NCBI GenBank assembly: GCA_039029355.1
Contig: JBCCGI010000041.1
Span: 3,661-67,660 of the forward strand
Reading direction: 5' to 3'
Length of the DNA stretch: 64,000 bases
Source of the DNA: JBCCGI01 sp039029355
GTDB lineage: Bacteria; Planctomycetota; UBA1135; GCA-002686595
In this document: one piece after another, positions 48,523-57,700 of the stretch
Numbering within the stretch: the first letter of the stretch is position 1
Layout of the letters: each line of letters opens with the position of its first letter
Made by a program: the position numbers and the translations under genes
Notes under the pieces: generated by a model
What the model was told of the DNA's origin: nothing
The model's input: the letters and a program-made list of their open reading frames with translations, nothing else
Databases searched by the model: none

Positions 48523-50334
48523 CTAGGGCCGCCGGCCGAAGGCCTTCTCCAGGTCCGCGCCGGTGAAGCGCACGCGCGTCGGGCGGCCGTGCGGGCAGGT
48601 CTGGTCGTGCGGGAGGTCGGCGGCGCGCTGGAGCAGCGCCTCGATCTCCTCCTCGCTCAGGACGTCGCCGGCCATCACCGACGAGCGGCAGGCGCGGCTG
48701 GCGAGGGTGTCTTCCAGTAGCGTCGCCGCGTCGGGCGGCCCGTCGCCCGAGGCCAGCGCGGTAAGCACCGCCTGCACCAGGTCCTCGGGGTCGGGGCGGC
48801 GCATGCGCGCGGGGACGCCGTGGATCGCGACCGTGGTGGCGCCGAAGGCCTCGAGGTGCAGGCCGGCGCGGGCCAGGGTGTCGCGGTGCTCGTCGATGCG
48901 CGCGACCTCCTCGCGCGAACGCTCGACGAGCTCGGGTGCGAGCAGGCGCTGCACCTCGACGCCGCCTTCGCGCAGCTCGGCGAGCAGACGCTCGAAGGTG
49001 ATGCGCTCGTGCAGCGCGTGCTGGTCGACGATCTCGAAGCCGTCCGCCACCGGGCGCACGAGGTAGGTGTCGGAGACGCGCACCACGGTGCCGATGCGCG
49101 GGCGCGTCGCTTCGGGCTGGGTCCAGCCGTCGCCGGCGCTGGCGGGCCGGGGCGCGGCGTCGGGCTGCGCGGCGTCGGGCTCGACCTCGCGTCCCGGCAC
49201 CTCGAAGACGCGCAGCTCGCCGTCGTCGTGCACCGCGCCGCCGAGCGCGCCGGGGTCCGGCAGCCGCGGCGCGGTCCACTCGCCGCGGCGCTCCAGCCGT
49301 TCGAGCATGCGCTCGCCCGGCGTCGCCATGTCGGCCGTGCGCACCACGTCGCGCAGGCGCGCGATCAGAAAGCCCATCAGGCGGCGCTCATCGCGGAAGC
49401 GGACCTCGGACTTGGTCGGGTGCACGTTGACGTCGACGGCGGTCGGGTCCATCGCGAGCGAGAGGAACGCGACCGGCTGGCGGCCCTCCATCAGCACCCC
49501 GCGGTAGGCCTCGCGCAGCGCGCGGGACAGGATCTTGTCCTTCAGCGCGCGGCCGTTCAGGAACCACATCTGGCGCGTCGTGTCGCGCCGCGACAGCCGC
49601 GGGGGCGCGAGATAGCCCGACAGGAACGTGGTCCCGTCCTGGGCCTCGACCGGCACGAGCGCCTCGGCCAGGTCGGCGCCGAAGGCGCGGCGGATGCGCG
49701 CGGCGAGGTCCATCTCACGCTCGACGTCGAACACCCGCCGGCCATCGTGCGTCACCACGAAGCCGACGCCGAGGTGCGCGAGCGCGAGCCGCTGCAGGAG
49801 GTCGAGCGCGCGCCCGAGCTCGGTCGCGGTGCGCTTCAGGAAGCGCCGGCGCGCGGGGGTGTTGTAGAAGAGGTCGCGCACCTCGACCGTCGTGCCCTTC
49901 GCCGCGCCGACCTCGGTCGGCCCGCGCAGGCGCCCGCCCTCGTTGACGAGCTCATGGCCGGTCGCCGAGCCCTCCGGGCGCGACACGATGCGTGCGCGCG
50001 CCACCGAGCCGATCGACGCCAGCGCCTCGCCGCGGAAGCCGAGGCTCGCGATGTGGTCGAGGTCCTCGACCTCGCGCAGCTTGCTGGTCGCGTGCGGGTG
50101 GAAGGCGAGGCGCAGGTCGTCGGGGCCCATGCCGCAGCCGTCGTCGACGATGCGGACCAGGCGCGCGCCGCCCTCCTCCAGGTCGATGCGGATCTCGGTC
50201 GCGCCGGCGTCGAGCGCGTTCTCGACCAGCTCCTTCACCACCGAGGCCGGTCGCTCGACCACCTCGCCGGCGGCGATCTTGTTCTTGACCAGCTCGGGCA
50301 GCTCGGCGATGCGCGGTGCGACGTCCTGGGACAT
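48523..50334 (-). CDS. mutL: DNA mismatch repair protein MutL (endonuclease type)
   Basis: 603 aa. N-terminal GHKL ATPase: KIAAGEVVERP, ELVENALDAGAT, DDGCGM, HATSK and GFRGEALASI. The C-terminal domain keeps the nuclease motif DQHALHERITFE, which matches DQHA-x2-E-x4-E, plus ACRSSVMAGD and CPHGRPT zinc/active-site segments. It is therefore a nicking MutL of the type found in bacteria without MutH. The start is 7 bases from the edge of hairpin repeat copy 2 and has no Shine-Dalgarno. mutS is not in the window. Confidence 0.97.
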   Translation of the reverse strand: MSQDVAPRIAELPELVKNKIAAGEVVERPASVVKELVENALDAGATEIRIDLEEGGARLVRIVDDGCGMGPDDLRLAFHPHATSKLREVEDLDHIASLGFRGEALASIGSVARARIVSRPEGSATGHELVNEGGRLRGPTEVGAAKGTTVEVRDLFYNTPARRRFLKRTATELGRALDLLQRLALAHLGVGFVVTHDGRRVFDVEREMDLAARIRRAFGADLAEALVPVEAQDGTTFLSGYLAPPRLSRRDTTRQMWFLNGRALKDKILSRALREAYRGVLMEGRQPVAFLSLAMDPTAVDVNVHPTKSEVRFRDERRLMGFLIARLRDVVRTADMATPGERMLERLERRGEWTAPRLPDPGALGGAVHDDGELRVFEVPGREVEPDAAQPDAAPRPASAGDGWTQPEATRPRIGTVVRVSDTYLVRPVADGFEIVDQHALHERITFERLLAELREGGVEVQRLLAPELVERSREEVARIDEHRDTLARAGLHLEAFGATTVAIHGVPARMRRPDPEDLVQAVLTALASGDGPPDAATLLEDTLASRACRSSVMAGDVLSEEEIEALLQRAADLPHDQTCPHGRPTRVRFTGADLEKAFGRRP

Positions 50335-50341
50335 GGAGGGC

Positions 50342-50508
50342 CTAGCAGTCCGTTGAAGAAGTGCCGGCCCTCAGGAGGCCGTACGGATTCGTCGTGGCGA
50401 GGCGCGCCGACGACGCGTATCCACTGCGATGCTCGGAGGAGGTGCAACGCCGCCACGGCGGATTCGGGCGGTCTTCTGAGGGTCGGGACTTCTTCAACGG
50501 GCTGCTAG
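50342..50508 (-). repeat. 167-bp hairpin repeat, copy 2
   Basis: Same length, ends (CTAG) and orientation as copy 1, with about 16 differences by eye. Outer arms (CTAGCAGTCCGTTGAAGAAG at left, its complement ending GGGCTGCTAG at right) pair over roughly 38 positions with about five mismatches. It occupies the holA-mutL gap from 8 bases after the holA stop to 7 bases before the mutL start. Between the copies, one stem pair changes from C-G to T-A in both arms, a compensatory change. Confidence 0.9.
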
Positions 50509-50516
50509 GGTACGGG

Positions 50517-51647
50517 TCAGGCCCGGGCGCGGGCGCGCTTCTTGCGCCAGCGAACGGCGAGCAGAACGAAGTCGTCGGCCTCGACGCCGCCGGACTTCGC
50601 CTGGCGCTCGATCGCCGCGAGATCGGAGAGGCGCTCACGCCAGGTCTCGGGATCGTGCACCTGGGCGCGCGCGATCTGCGCCTGCACGGTCGACGGCGCC
50701 CCGGACACGCCGGCCGCGCGCGCCGCGTCGTCGCCGGAGCGGCCGTCGGCCATCGCGGTCGAGATCGCGAGCCCCTTGCGCACGCCGGCCTGCAGCGCGC
50801 CGACGAGGATCATGGCGAGCCCGACGGGATCGACCATGCGGCGCCCGTCGCGCTCCTCGAAGCCGCCGCGGAAGAGCGACTCGATGCCGCCCAGCGCGCG
50901 CGCCAGGTCGCCGCCGAGCAGCGCGTCGGTCACGGCCCAGGGCGAGGCCGAGGCGTCCCACCCCACCACGCTGCGCAGGTCGGAGCCCGTGGGCGCGTCG
51001 CGCAGCTTCTCGAGCTGGTCCTCGAGCGCGAACAGGTCGTTGCCCGTAGCCGCTGCGACGTAGACCGCGTTCTCGGGCGTGAGGCGCACGCCCATTTCAC
51101 GCGCGCGGTCGGTGAGCCAGACGACGAGCTCGGCGCGGCGCGGGTCGGGGTTGCCCCACGGCGGCGGTGAGTCCCACAGGCGCCGGCTGGTGAGCACCGC
51201 CCCGCCCGCCGCCGTGATCGCCTTCACCGCCGCGTGGTCGGCGCGCAGGTTGCCGGCCGACAGCATCACGCTCGAGCCCTCGGCGGCCGCGGCGAAGGCG
51301 GAGACGGCGCGGGTCAGCGGGCTTTGGTCCTTGCCGCTCTTTTTGAGCTCCTTCTCGACGTTGCGCGCGATCACCAGCTGGGCCGCGGCGAAGAGCCCGC
51401 CCCCGCCGAGGTCGTCGAGCAGCCGCGCGAGCGAGAAGTCGGGGTCCTGGGCGTCGTGCAGGCGCACCTCGACGCCCGCCTCGGTCGCGCGCTCGCGCAC
51501 GGCGTCGAGGGCGCGGTCGCGGAAGTAGCGCTCCTCGCCCCGCAGCACGTAGCCGGGCGCGAGGCCGTCGCGCTTCAACGCCTCGAGCAGCGTGCGCAGC
51601 TGGGTCGGGGGATCGGCCTCGCGGGCCTTCGCGCGTCGGGCGGCCAT
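50517..51647 (-). CDS. holA: DNA polymerase III delta subunit (HolA)
   Basis: Clamp-loader subunit that opens the beta clamp. 376 aa. The weakly conserved HolA pattern is visible: PGYVLRGEERYFRDRALDAVR at the N-terminus, GGGGLFAAAQLVIARNVE (clamp-opening segment), LSAGNLRADH, VYVAAATGNDLFALEDQLEKL and the helical collar IESLFRGGFEE..LAMILVGALQ. The ATG is overlapped by the ubiA stop (TGATG). Basic C-terminus KKRARARA. Confidence 0.87.
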   Translation of the reverse strand: MAARRAKAREADPPTQLRTLLEALKRDGLAPGYVLRGEERYFRDRALDAVRERATEAGVEVRLHDAQDPDFSLARLLDDLGGGGLFAAAQLVIARNVEKELKKSGKDQSPLTRAVSAFAAAAEGSSVMLSAGNLRADHAAVKAITAAGGAVLTSRRLWDSPPPWGNPDPRRAELVVWLTDRAREMGVRLTPENAVYVAAATGNDLFALEDQLEKLRDAPTGSDLRSVVGWDASASPWAVTDALLGGDLARALGGIESLFRGGFEERDGRRMVDPVGLAMILVGALQAGVRKGLAISTAMADGRSGDDAARAAGVSGAPSTVQAQIARAQVHDPETWRERLSDLAAIERQAKSGGVEADDFVLLAVRWRKKRARARA

Positions 51648-52519
51648 CAGGCGTGCCCTCCGGCGAGGAACAGGTCGACCGCGACGCCGAAGAAGAGCGC
51701 GATCCCGACCCAGCCGTTCAGCGTGAAGAAGGCCAGGTCGACGCGCGAGAAGTCGTCGGGCGCGACGATGCGGTGCTGCCAAGCAAGCAGCGCGGCGGCC
51801 ACGCCCAGCACCAGCCAGTAGGGCAGGCCAAGCCCCGCCGACAGGCCGAGCAGGACCAGCAGCACGGTCGTCGCCGCGTGCGCCAAGCTCGACGCGGCGA
51901 GCGCCGCCGGCACGCCGAAGCGCGCGGGGATCGAGTGCAGCCCCGCGCCGCGGTCGTGCTCGGCGTCCTGGCAGGCGTAGATCAGGTCGAAGCCGAAGAC
52001 CCAGAGCAGCACCGCCGCCGCGAGCAGGAGCGGCGGGCGCAGGTCGCCCGCGAGGCTCCCGGTGACCGCGACCCAGGCCCCGAGCGGCGCGAGCGCGAGC
52101 GAAAGCCCGAGCACCGCGTGCGCCAGCCACGAGAAGCGCTTCACCAAGCTGTAGCCGAGCAGCACAACGAGCACCGGCAGCGCGAGCTTCCCGCACAGCG
52201 GGTTGAGCGCGAAGGCCCCGGCGATGAACGCCGCGGACGACACCACGACCAGGAGCCCCACCGCGCTCGGCGCGAGCACGCCGCTCGGCAGCTCGCGACC
52301 GCGCGTCCGCGGGTTGGCCGCGTCGAGCCGGCGGTCGACCAGCCGGTTGAACGCCATCGCCGCGGTGCGCGCCGCGACGGCGCAGACCACGACCCAGAAG
52401 AGCACGCGCAGCTCGGGCACGCCGCCCTGGGCGAGCCAGGCTGACGCGAGCGCGAACGGCAGGGCGAAGATCGAGTGGCTGAAGCGCACCAGGCTCAGCC
52501 AATCCCGCACGCCCGCCAT
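51647..52519 (-). CDS. ubiA: UbiA-type polyprenyltransferase
   Basis: Integral membrane prenyltransferase, 290 aa with about nine hydrophobic segments. The first Asp-rich motif is NRLVDRRLDAANPRTRGRELP (N58-D66 core) and the second DLIYACQDAEHDRGAGLHS. This is the UbiA-like subgroup common in menaquinone-making bacteria, where it may be the MqnP of the futalosine route; the neighbouring UbiX and UbiE support quinone synthesis. Overlaps ubiX and holA by one base each. Confidence 0.93.
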   Translation of the reverse strand: MAGVRDWLSLVRFSHSIFALPFALASAWLAQGGVPELRVLFWVVVCAVAARTAAMAFNRLVDRRLDAANPRTRGRELPSGVLAPSAVGLLVVVSSAAFIAGAFALNPLCGKLALPVLVVLLGYSLVKRFSWLAHAVLGLSLALAPLGAWVAVTGSLAGDLRPPLLLAAAVLLWVFGFDLIYACQDAEHDRGAGLHSIPARFGVPAALAASSLAHAATTVLLVLLGLSAGLGLPYWLVLGVAAALLAWQHRIVAPDDFSRVDLAFFTLNGWVGIALFFGVAVDLFLAGGHA

Positions 52520-53151
52520 CAGACGCCGGCCTCCTCCGGCGGATCGGGCAGGCCCTTCCAGCGCACGCCCTCCTTGTTCTCGACGCCCAGCCGGTCGAGC
52601 ACCTTGCCGACCACGTGGTCGACGAGGTCCATCAGCTCCTTCGGCCGGTGGTAGAAGCCCGGCATCGCCGGCAGGATCGCGGCGCCGAGGCGCGCCATCC
52701 GCAGCAGGTTCTCGAGGTGGATCTCCGAGAGCGGCGTCTCGCGCGGGACGAGGAGCAAGGAGCGCCCCTCCTTCAGCGCGACGTCGGCGGCGCGCTCGAC
52801 CAGGTTGCTGCTGAAGCCGGCCGACACGCGCCCCAGCGTGCCCATGCTGCACGGGCACAGGATGACGCCGCCGGTCAGCGACGTGCCGGACGAGGGCGGC
52901 GCCTCGACCGCGTCGGAACGGAAGGCGCGCACGTGGGGCGCGGCGCGCTCGCCGACCAGCTCGACCAGGTTCTGCGCGAGCAGCTCGCCGTGTTGCCCCG
53001 CCTCGACCCCGAGCTCATGCCGCAGGACCTTGGCGCCGGCTCCGGTCACCGACACGTCGACGTCGTGCCCGGCCCGGACCAGGGCCTGGATCAGCGTGCG
53101 CGCGTAGATGTGCCCGCTGGCCCCGGTGAGTCCGACGAAAAAGCGCGCCAT
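52519..53151 (-). CDS. ubiX: flavin prenyltransferase UbiX
   Basis: Makes the prenylated FMN cofactor needed by UbiD-family decarboxylases. 210 aa: GLTGASGHIYA at the N-terminus, CPCSMGTLGRVSAGFSSNLVERAADV, PRETPLSEIHLENLLRM and PAMPGFYHRPKEL are diagnostic. The ATG giving MARFFVGLTGASGH was chosen over longer readings into the protease gene. A UbiD gene is not in the window. Confidence 0.97.
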   Translation of the reverse strand: MARFFVGLTGASGHIYARTLIQALVRAGHDVDVSVTGAGAKVLRHELGVEAGQHGELLAQNLVELVGERAAPHVRAFRSDAVEAPPSSGTSLTGGVILCPCSMGTLGRVSAGFSSNLVERAADVALKEGRSLLLVPRETPLSEIHLENLLRMARLGAAILPAMPGFYHRPKELMDLVDHVVGKVLDRLGVENKEGVRWKGLPDPPEEAGV

Positions 53152-53162
53152 GGGCCAAGAGC

Positions 53163-53957
53163 CTAACGGAACACGCCGGGCCCCGATCCGAGGATCAGGG
53201 CCAGGTTGAAGAGCCCGTGCGCCCAGGCGGTCACGCCCGGGCCGCGCCAGCGGAAGAGGCCCGCCAGGAACAGCCCGGCCAGCGTGCGCCACAGGAACAC
53301 GCGGGGCTCCCAGGACTCGCCCTCCAGGCCGACGAGGCGCATCGCCGCATCGAGGTGGCAGGCGGCGAAGAGCAGCGCCGAGAGGAGCATCGCCAGGGTC
53401 TCGGAGACCCCGCGTGCCACGGCGTCCCCCGCCCCGAGGAACTTGGCGAGCGTCTTGGCGAGCAGGAACACCGCGCTGTAGGCGCCGACGCGGAACACCA
53501 GCTCCTCCCAGGCGCCCGCGCCGAACGAGCGCGCCGCGCGCTCCAGCGAGACGCCCGCGCCGGGCGCGCGGCCGGCGAGGCCAAGCTCCTCGACGGTGAC
53601 CCCGAACAGGCTCATCGTCAGCACGAGCAGCGGGCCCAGGGCCAGCGCGAAGCCGATGCCCTCGAGGCAGACGAACACCAGCGAACGGCCGAGCTCCAGC
53701 CCGGTCAGCCGCACCTGAACGAAGGCGAAGAGCGCACACACGACCAGGAACGCGATGCGCACCGGCGTCTCGTAGGCGCTGAGGAAGACCAAGGCCTGAC
53801 CCAGCAGCAGCTCGGCCAGGTTGCGCGGGCTGTCCTGGCCGGCGATGGCCACGCCGACCTCGTAGCTCGCGAAGAGCGGCAGCATCGCGAGGAAGCCCAG
53901 CGCGACGCCGCGGCTGCCGGGTCCGGCGTCGGCACTTCCGCCGCCTCCCCTAGCCAT
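53163..53957 (-). CDS. CPBP (CAAX/Abi) family intramembrane protease-like protein
   Basis: 264 aa, about seven membrane segments. Motif 1 is EELVFR (E151, E152, R156), motif 2 CHLDA and motif 3 AWAHGLFN, the three metal-site motifs of the family, so it is likely active. Such proteins process prenylated or other peptides or serve bacteriocin immunity; the substrate here is unknown. It sits between ubiE (8-base overlap) and ubiX (11-base gap) inside the quinone operon. Confidence 0.9.
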   Translation of the reverse strand: MARGGGGSADAGPGSRGVALGFLAMLPLFASYEVGVAIAGQDSPRNLAELLLGQALVFLSAYETPVRIAFLVVCALFAFVQVRLTGLELGRSLVFVCLEGIGFALALGPLLVLTMSLFGVTVEELGLAGRAPGAGVSLERAARSFGAGAWEELVFRVGAYSAVFLLAKTLAKFLGAGDAVARGVSETLAMLLSALLFAACHLDAAMRLVGLEGESWEPRVFLWRTLAGLFLAGLFRWRGPGVTAWAHGLFNLALILGSGPGVFR

Positions 53958-54648
53958 CGAGCCCGCCGGCCGGCACCCGGCCGTAGTGCAGGTACGCGAT
54001 GCCGCCGGTCAGAGAGCGATAGCCGCAGTCGACCAGCCCGAGCGCGCTCATCTCGTCGCGCAGCTCGTCGGCCGAGGGCCAGGCGAGCACGGTGTCGGGC
54101 AGGTAGCGGTAGGCCGCCCGATCGCCGCTCACGATCCCGCCCAGGAGCGGGAGCACGCGCGTGAAGTAGAAGCGGTAGCCCGCGCCGGTCACGCGGTTCT
54201 TCGGCATGCCGAACTCCAGGACGAGCACGATCCCGCCGGGGCGCACCACGCGCGCGAGGTCCGCCAGGCAGGCACGGCGGTCGGCCACGTTGCGCAGGCC
54301 GAAGGCGATGCTCACCACATCCGCGGCCTGGCTCTGCACCGGGAGCCGCATGGCGTCGCCCTGGGCGTACACGCCGCCGGACAGCGTCTTCTCGGGCCGC
54401 GCGATGCGCAGCATCTCGGGCGTGAAGTCGACCCCGACCACCGTGGCGCCGGCCTCGGCGAAGGCCAGCGAGAGGTCGCCGGTGCCGCAGCAGGCGTCGA
54501 CGACGACGCGTCCGTCGACCGGGCCCGCGGCCTCGACCGTCCGCCGGCGCCAGCGCTGGTCGATGCCGGCGGACAGCACCCGGTTCAGGAGGTCGTAGCG
54601 GCCGGCGATGCGCCCGAACATCGCCCGCACTCGCACGGGATCAGGCAT
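53950..54648 (-). CDS. ubiE: demethylmenaquinone/ubiquinone methyltransferase UbiE (MenG)
   Basis: SAM-dependent C-methyltransferase of the last steps of quinone synthesis, 232 aa. Class I motif VVDACCGTGDLSLAFA at 49-64, VDFTPEML, FGLRNVADRRACLADLARVVRPGG, the family signature LEFGMPKN (usual LEFS-x-P) and the RYLPDTVLAWPSADEL segment. The ATG at 54648 gives the normal N-terminus MPDPVRVRAMFGRIAGRYD. First gene of the ubiE-CPBP-ubiX-ubiA-holA run. Confidence 0.96.
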   Translation of the reverse strand: MPDPVRVRAMFGRIAGRYDLLNRVLSAGIDQRWRRRTVEAAGPVDGRVVVDACCGTGDLSLAFAEAGATVVGVDFTPEMLRIARPEKTLSGGVYAQGDAMRLPVQSQAADVVSIAFGLRNVADRRACLADLARVVRPGGIVLVLEFGMPKNRVTGAGYRFYFTRVLPLLGGIVSGDRAAYRYLPDTVLAWPSADELRDEMSALGLVDCGYRSLTGGIAYLHYGRVPAGGLDG

Positions 54649-54694
54649 CCCGTCAGTGTGGTCGCGCGGGCGCCCCGCCCCCAGGGCTTCCGAC

Positions 54695-54731
54695 GAAAAA
54701 GGGCCGCCCGCCGTCGAGCGGCGGGCGGCCC
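54695..54731 (-). terminator. intrinsic terminator of the propeller lipoprotein gene
   Basis: Perfect 13-bp GC stem (GGGCCGCCCGCCG with its complement) and a 5-base loop at 54701-54731, followed on the minus strand by UUUUUC. It starts 30 bases after the stop of the leftward 1044-residue gene and precedes ubiE, so it isolates the two units. Confidence 0.9.
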
Positions 54732-54760
54732 TGAGCCGCATTCGTCGGATGGACCGGGGC

Positions 54761-57700
54761 CTACTGGCGGAAGTAGTCCATCACGAGCCGCACCCCAGGC
54801 GCCTGGACCGACTGGGTCCCGGGCAGGTAGGGGTTGGTGTCGAAGCGCTGGAAGCCGCCTTCGAGCGCGATCACGTCGACGACGCCCGGGCCCTCGGTCG
54901 AGGTCGGGCAGGCCACGAACATGAAGCGCGGCGCGTTGACCGACGTCGGGGCGCCGTTGACCTTCACGAGGCTCTTGCCGTTGATGTCCAGCGGGAAGCC
55001 GGCGCTGAAGGCCGTCGAGAAGTTGGTCAGCGCGCTCACGTTGCGCTGGTTGTCGAAGGCGAAGTCCGAGGGCAGGCCGGTGAGGCCGGTCTCCTCCTGG
55101 CCGATCGACGCGTTGATGGCGAAGTCCAGGTCGCGCAGGTTCGGGTCGGCGAAGAAGCCCGGGTCGAGATAAATGATCCCGAGGGTGGCCGCCATGATGA
55201 ACACGTTGGTCACCGCCCCGCCGGAGAGGCCGGTCGGATCGCCGTCGAAGTCGAGCTGGTTCTCGTGCGCGATCCAGATCGCCGAGTTCAGGTTCACGAC
55301 GTCGGGCTGGATGCCCTGGGGGTTTTGGAACGTGAACGGCAGCTGGCCGATGATCGTGTCGTAGCCCCAGCCGCTGACGCCGTCAGGACCGGACTCGAAC
55401 AGCGCCACCGAGCCGTCGGAGTTGAGGATGTAGGCGTAGTAGACGCCGCGCAGGAGCCCGAAGGTCAGCTGGCGCGGGGTCGTGACCACGTCGATCGGGC
55501 CGTTGAGCTGGTTGAGCAGCGTCTTGCGGACGCTCAGCGTGAAGGCCGAGACCACCGTCACCGAGTTGTCGCCGGTGTTGCAGACGAAGATGTCCTCGTT
55601 GCCGCTCTCCCAGCAGATGCCCGTCGGGGACTTGCCCACGCCGACCGTCTTCACCACCTGGTGGAAGTTCGACAGCGTCGGGTCGATGCCGATGAACGAG
55701 ACGCTGTTCGCGTTCTGGTTCGTGACGGCGAGGAAGTCGAGGTCCGGCGACATCGCCAGCTCGGTCGGGTCGGGGAGCAGGATGCGGTCGACGACCGTCA
55801 TCCGGTTCGAGTTGAGCACGACGACCTCGGACGCGGCGCGGTCGACCACGTAGAGGAAGTGCCCGATCTGCTGCCGGTAGGCGTACTGGCTGCAAAGCGT
55901 GATGTCGGTCTGCGGAAGCGAGGGGCCGAGGAAGAAGGCGTTCTGCTCGCCCGCCACCAGGTTCTGCGGCGGCACACACGCCTCGGGGACGCCGAGCGGG
56001 TTCGGGCCGGGCACCAGCACGTTGAACACCGGGGTGTCCACCGAGGTCGGCTCCTGCGAGCTGATCGCCGGCGAGACGCACAGCGGCGGGAAGACCATCG
56101 GCGGCGGGTTCGGGTGCGGCGCGAACGAGATCAGGTTCTCGGCCCCGTACACCGTCTTGAGCGGGAAAGGGTTCGTCAGCGAGAGCGGCGCGAGGGTCGT
56201 GGCCCCACCGGCCGCGATCGTGACGACCTTGAGACCGGTCGACGAGCAAAGGTTGCCGCCGCCGGACTGGCAACCGAAGGGGTCGCCGTTGTTGAACACG
56301 TTGTCGAGCGAGTGGCCCAGCATCATGTCGCCGACCGACTCGATGATGGGCGAGCGCACCAGCCGGTCGTCCAGCGAGCTGTCGCGCGTCAGCGTGAAGG
56401 GGCCCGAGGAGCCGCCGTCGAAGGGGCACGAGCCAACGCTGAGCGGCGGCACCAGGGCCGAGCCCTGGAGCTGCACGTTCGGGTTGTTCGGGTAGTTCGA
56501 GCCGTCTTCCTTGATCGGGCAGGCCGGGTCGAATTCCGGGTTGCCGGTCGAGGCACCGAAGCCGTTCAGGTCGATCACCGAGATCGCCGTGTCGCCCTGG
56601 ATGCGCGACAGGTAGATCGTGTCCGGCGAGACCGGCGCGTTCACGAGGCCGGGCGCCTCACCCGTGGTGAAGAAGGTCGCCGGCGCGCCGGCGTTGCTGT
56701 TGCTCGAGAGGTCGCGGAACTGCCCCGAGCTGACCAGCACCGACACCTGGTTGAAGGCGCCACACTCCGCGAACGACGGCCCCGAGCCCGGGAAGGCGTA
56801 GACCGGCGAGAGGATCATGCTGGTGAAGTCGTAGATGCTGCGCGGCATCACCGAGAACGGCACCTGCGTCAGGGCCGTCGTCGGACCGAACTCGAGCCGC
56901 ACCGACGCGCTCAGCGAAGGCGGCGAGCCGTCCGGCATGCTGCCGATGGTCGCGATCTGCACCGGCTCGGTGAACTCGACCGTCACCGTCGTGCTCGGGT
57001 CGACGTCGAAGTCGCCGTTGCCCGGGATGATGACCGGGATCTGCTCGGAGCCCGACACCTTGACCTCGGGGGTCACCGTGTCGATGCCGACGGTGGCCGA
57101 GGCGACCGCCTGATCTTCCAGCTCCTTGCCGTTGGAACCCTTGATCCCCTCGGTCATCTGCATCCGGATCTGGACGCCGGTCGGGAAGGTCTCGTGGGTC
57201 GAAAGGTCGCCGTCGACGTCGGGGATGAAGACGAACGAGCGCGAGTCGGTCAGCTCGGTCGCGCCGGGGAAGGGGACATCCTGCTCCGAACCCGGGAAGC
57301 CCAACCCGGGGAAGTCGCCGTCGATGTCCTGAGCGACGACCTTGCCGTCGCCCGTCTTGACCCAGGCCTCCAGCCGCTGCTTGGCCGGATCGTCGGGATC
57401 CGGCGTCGTGCCGTAGGTCTGACCGCCGATGAACGCCCGGCCCTGCACCTGGGTGGTCGTGCCCGTGATCGGGTTGATCGCGACGACCGTGATGGTGCCG
57501 AGCAGGTGCGCCGCCGACGCCGCGCTGGGCGCCGGATCGAACACCGAGTCGATGTCGATCTTCTGGCGGAAGCGCGCGTGGAGGAAGTGGTTGCCCGCCG
57601 CCCCGTCGGGAAGCTTGGCCTCTTCGGGCCACTCCTTCACCGGGAGGATCGGGTTGTTGATGCTGACGTTCGCGATGAGATCCTCCATCGATCGGATCTC

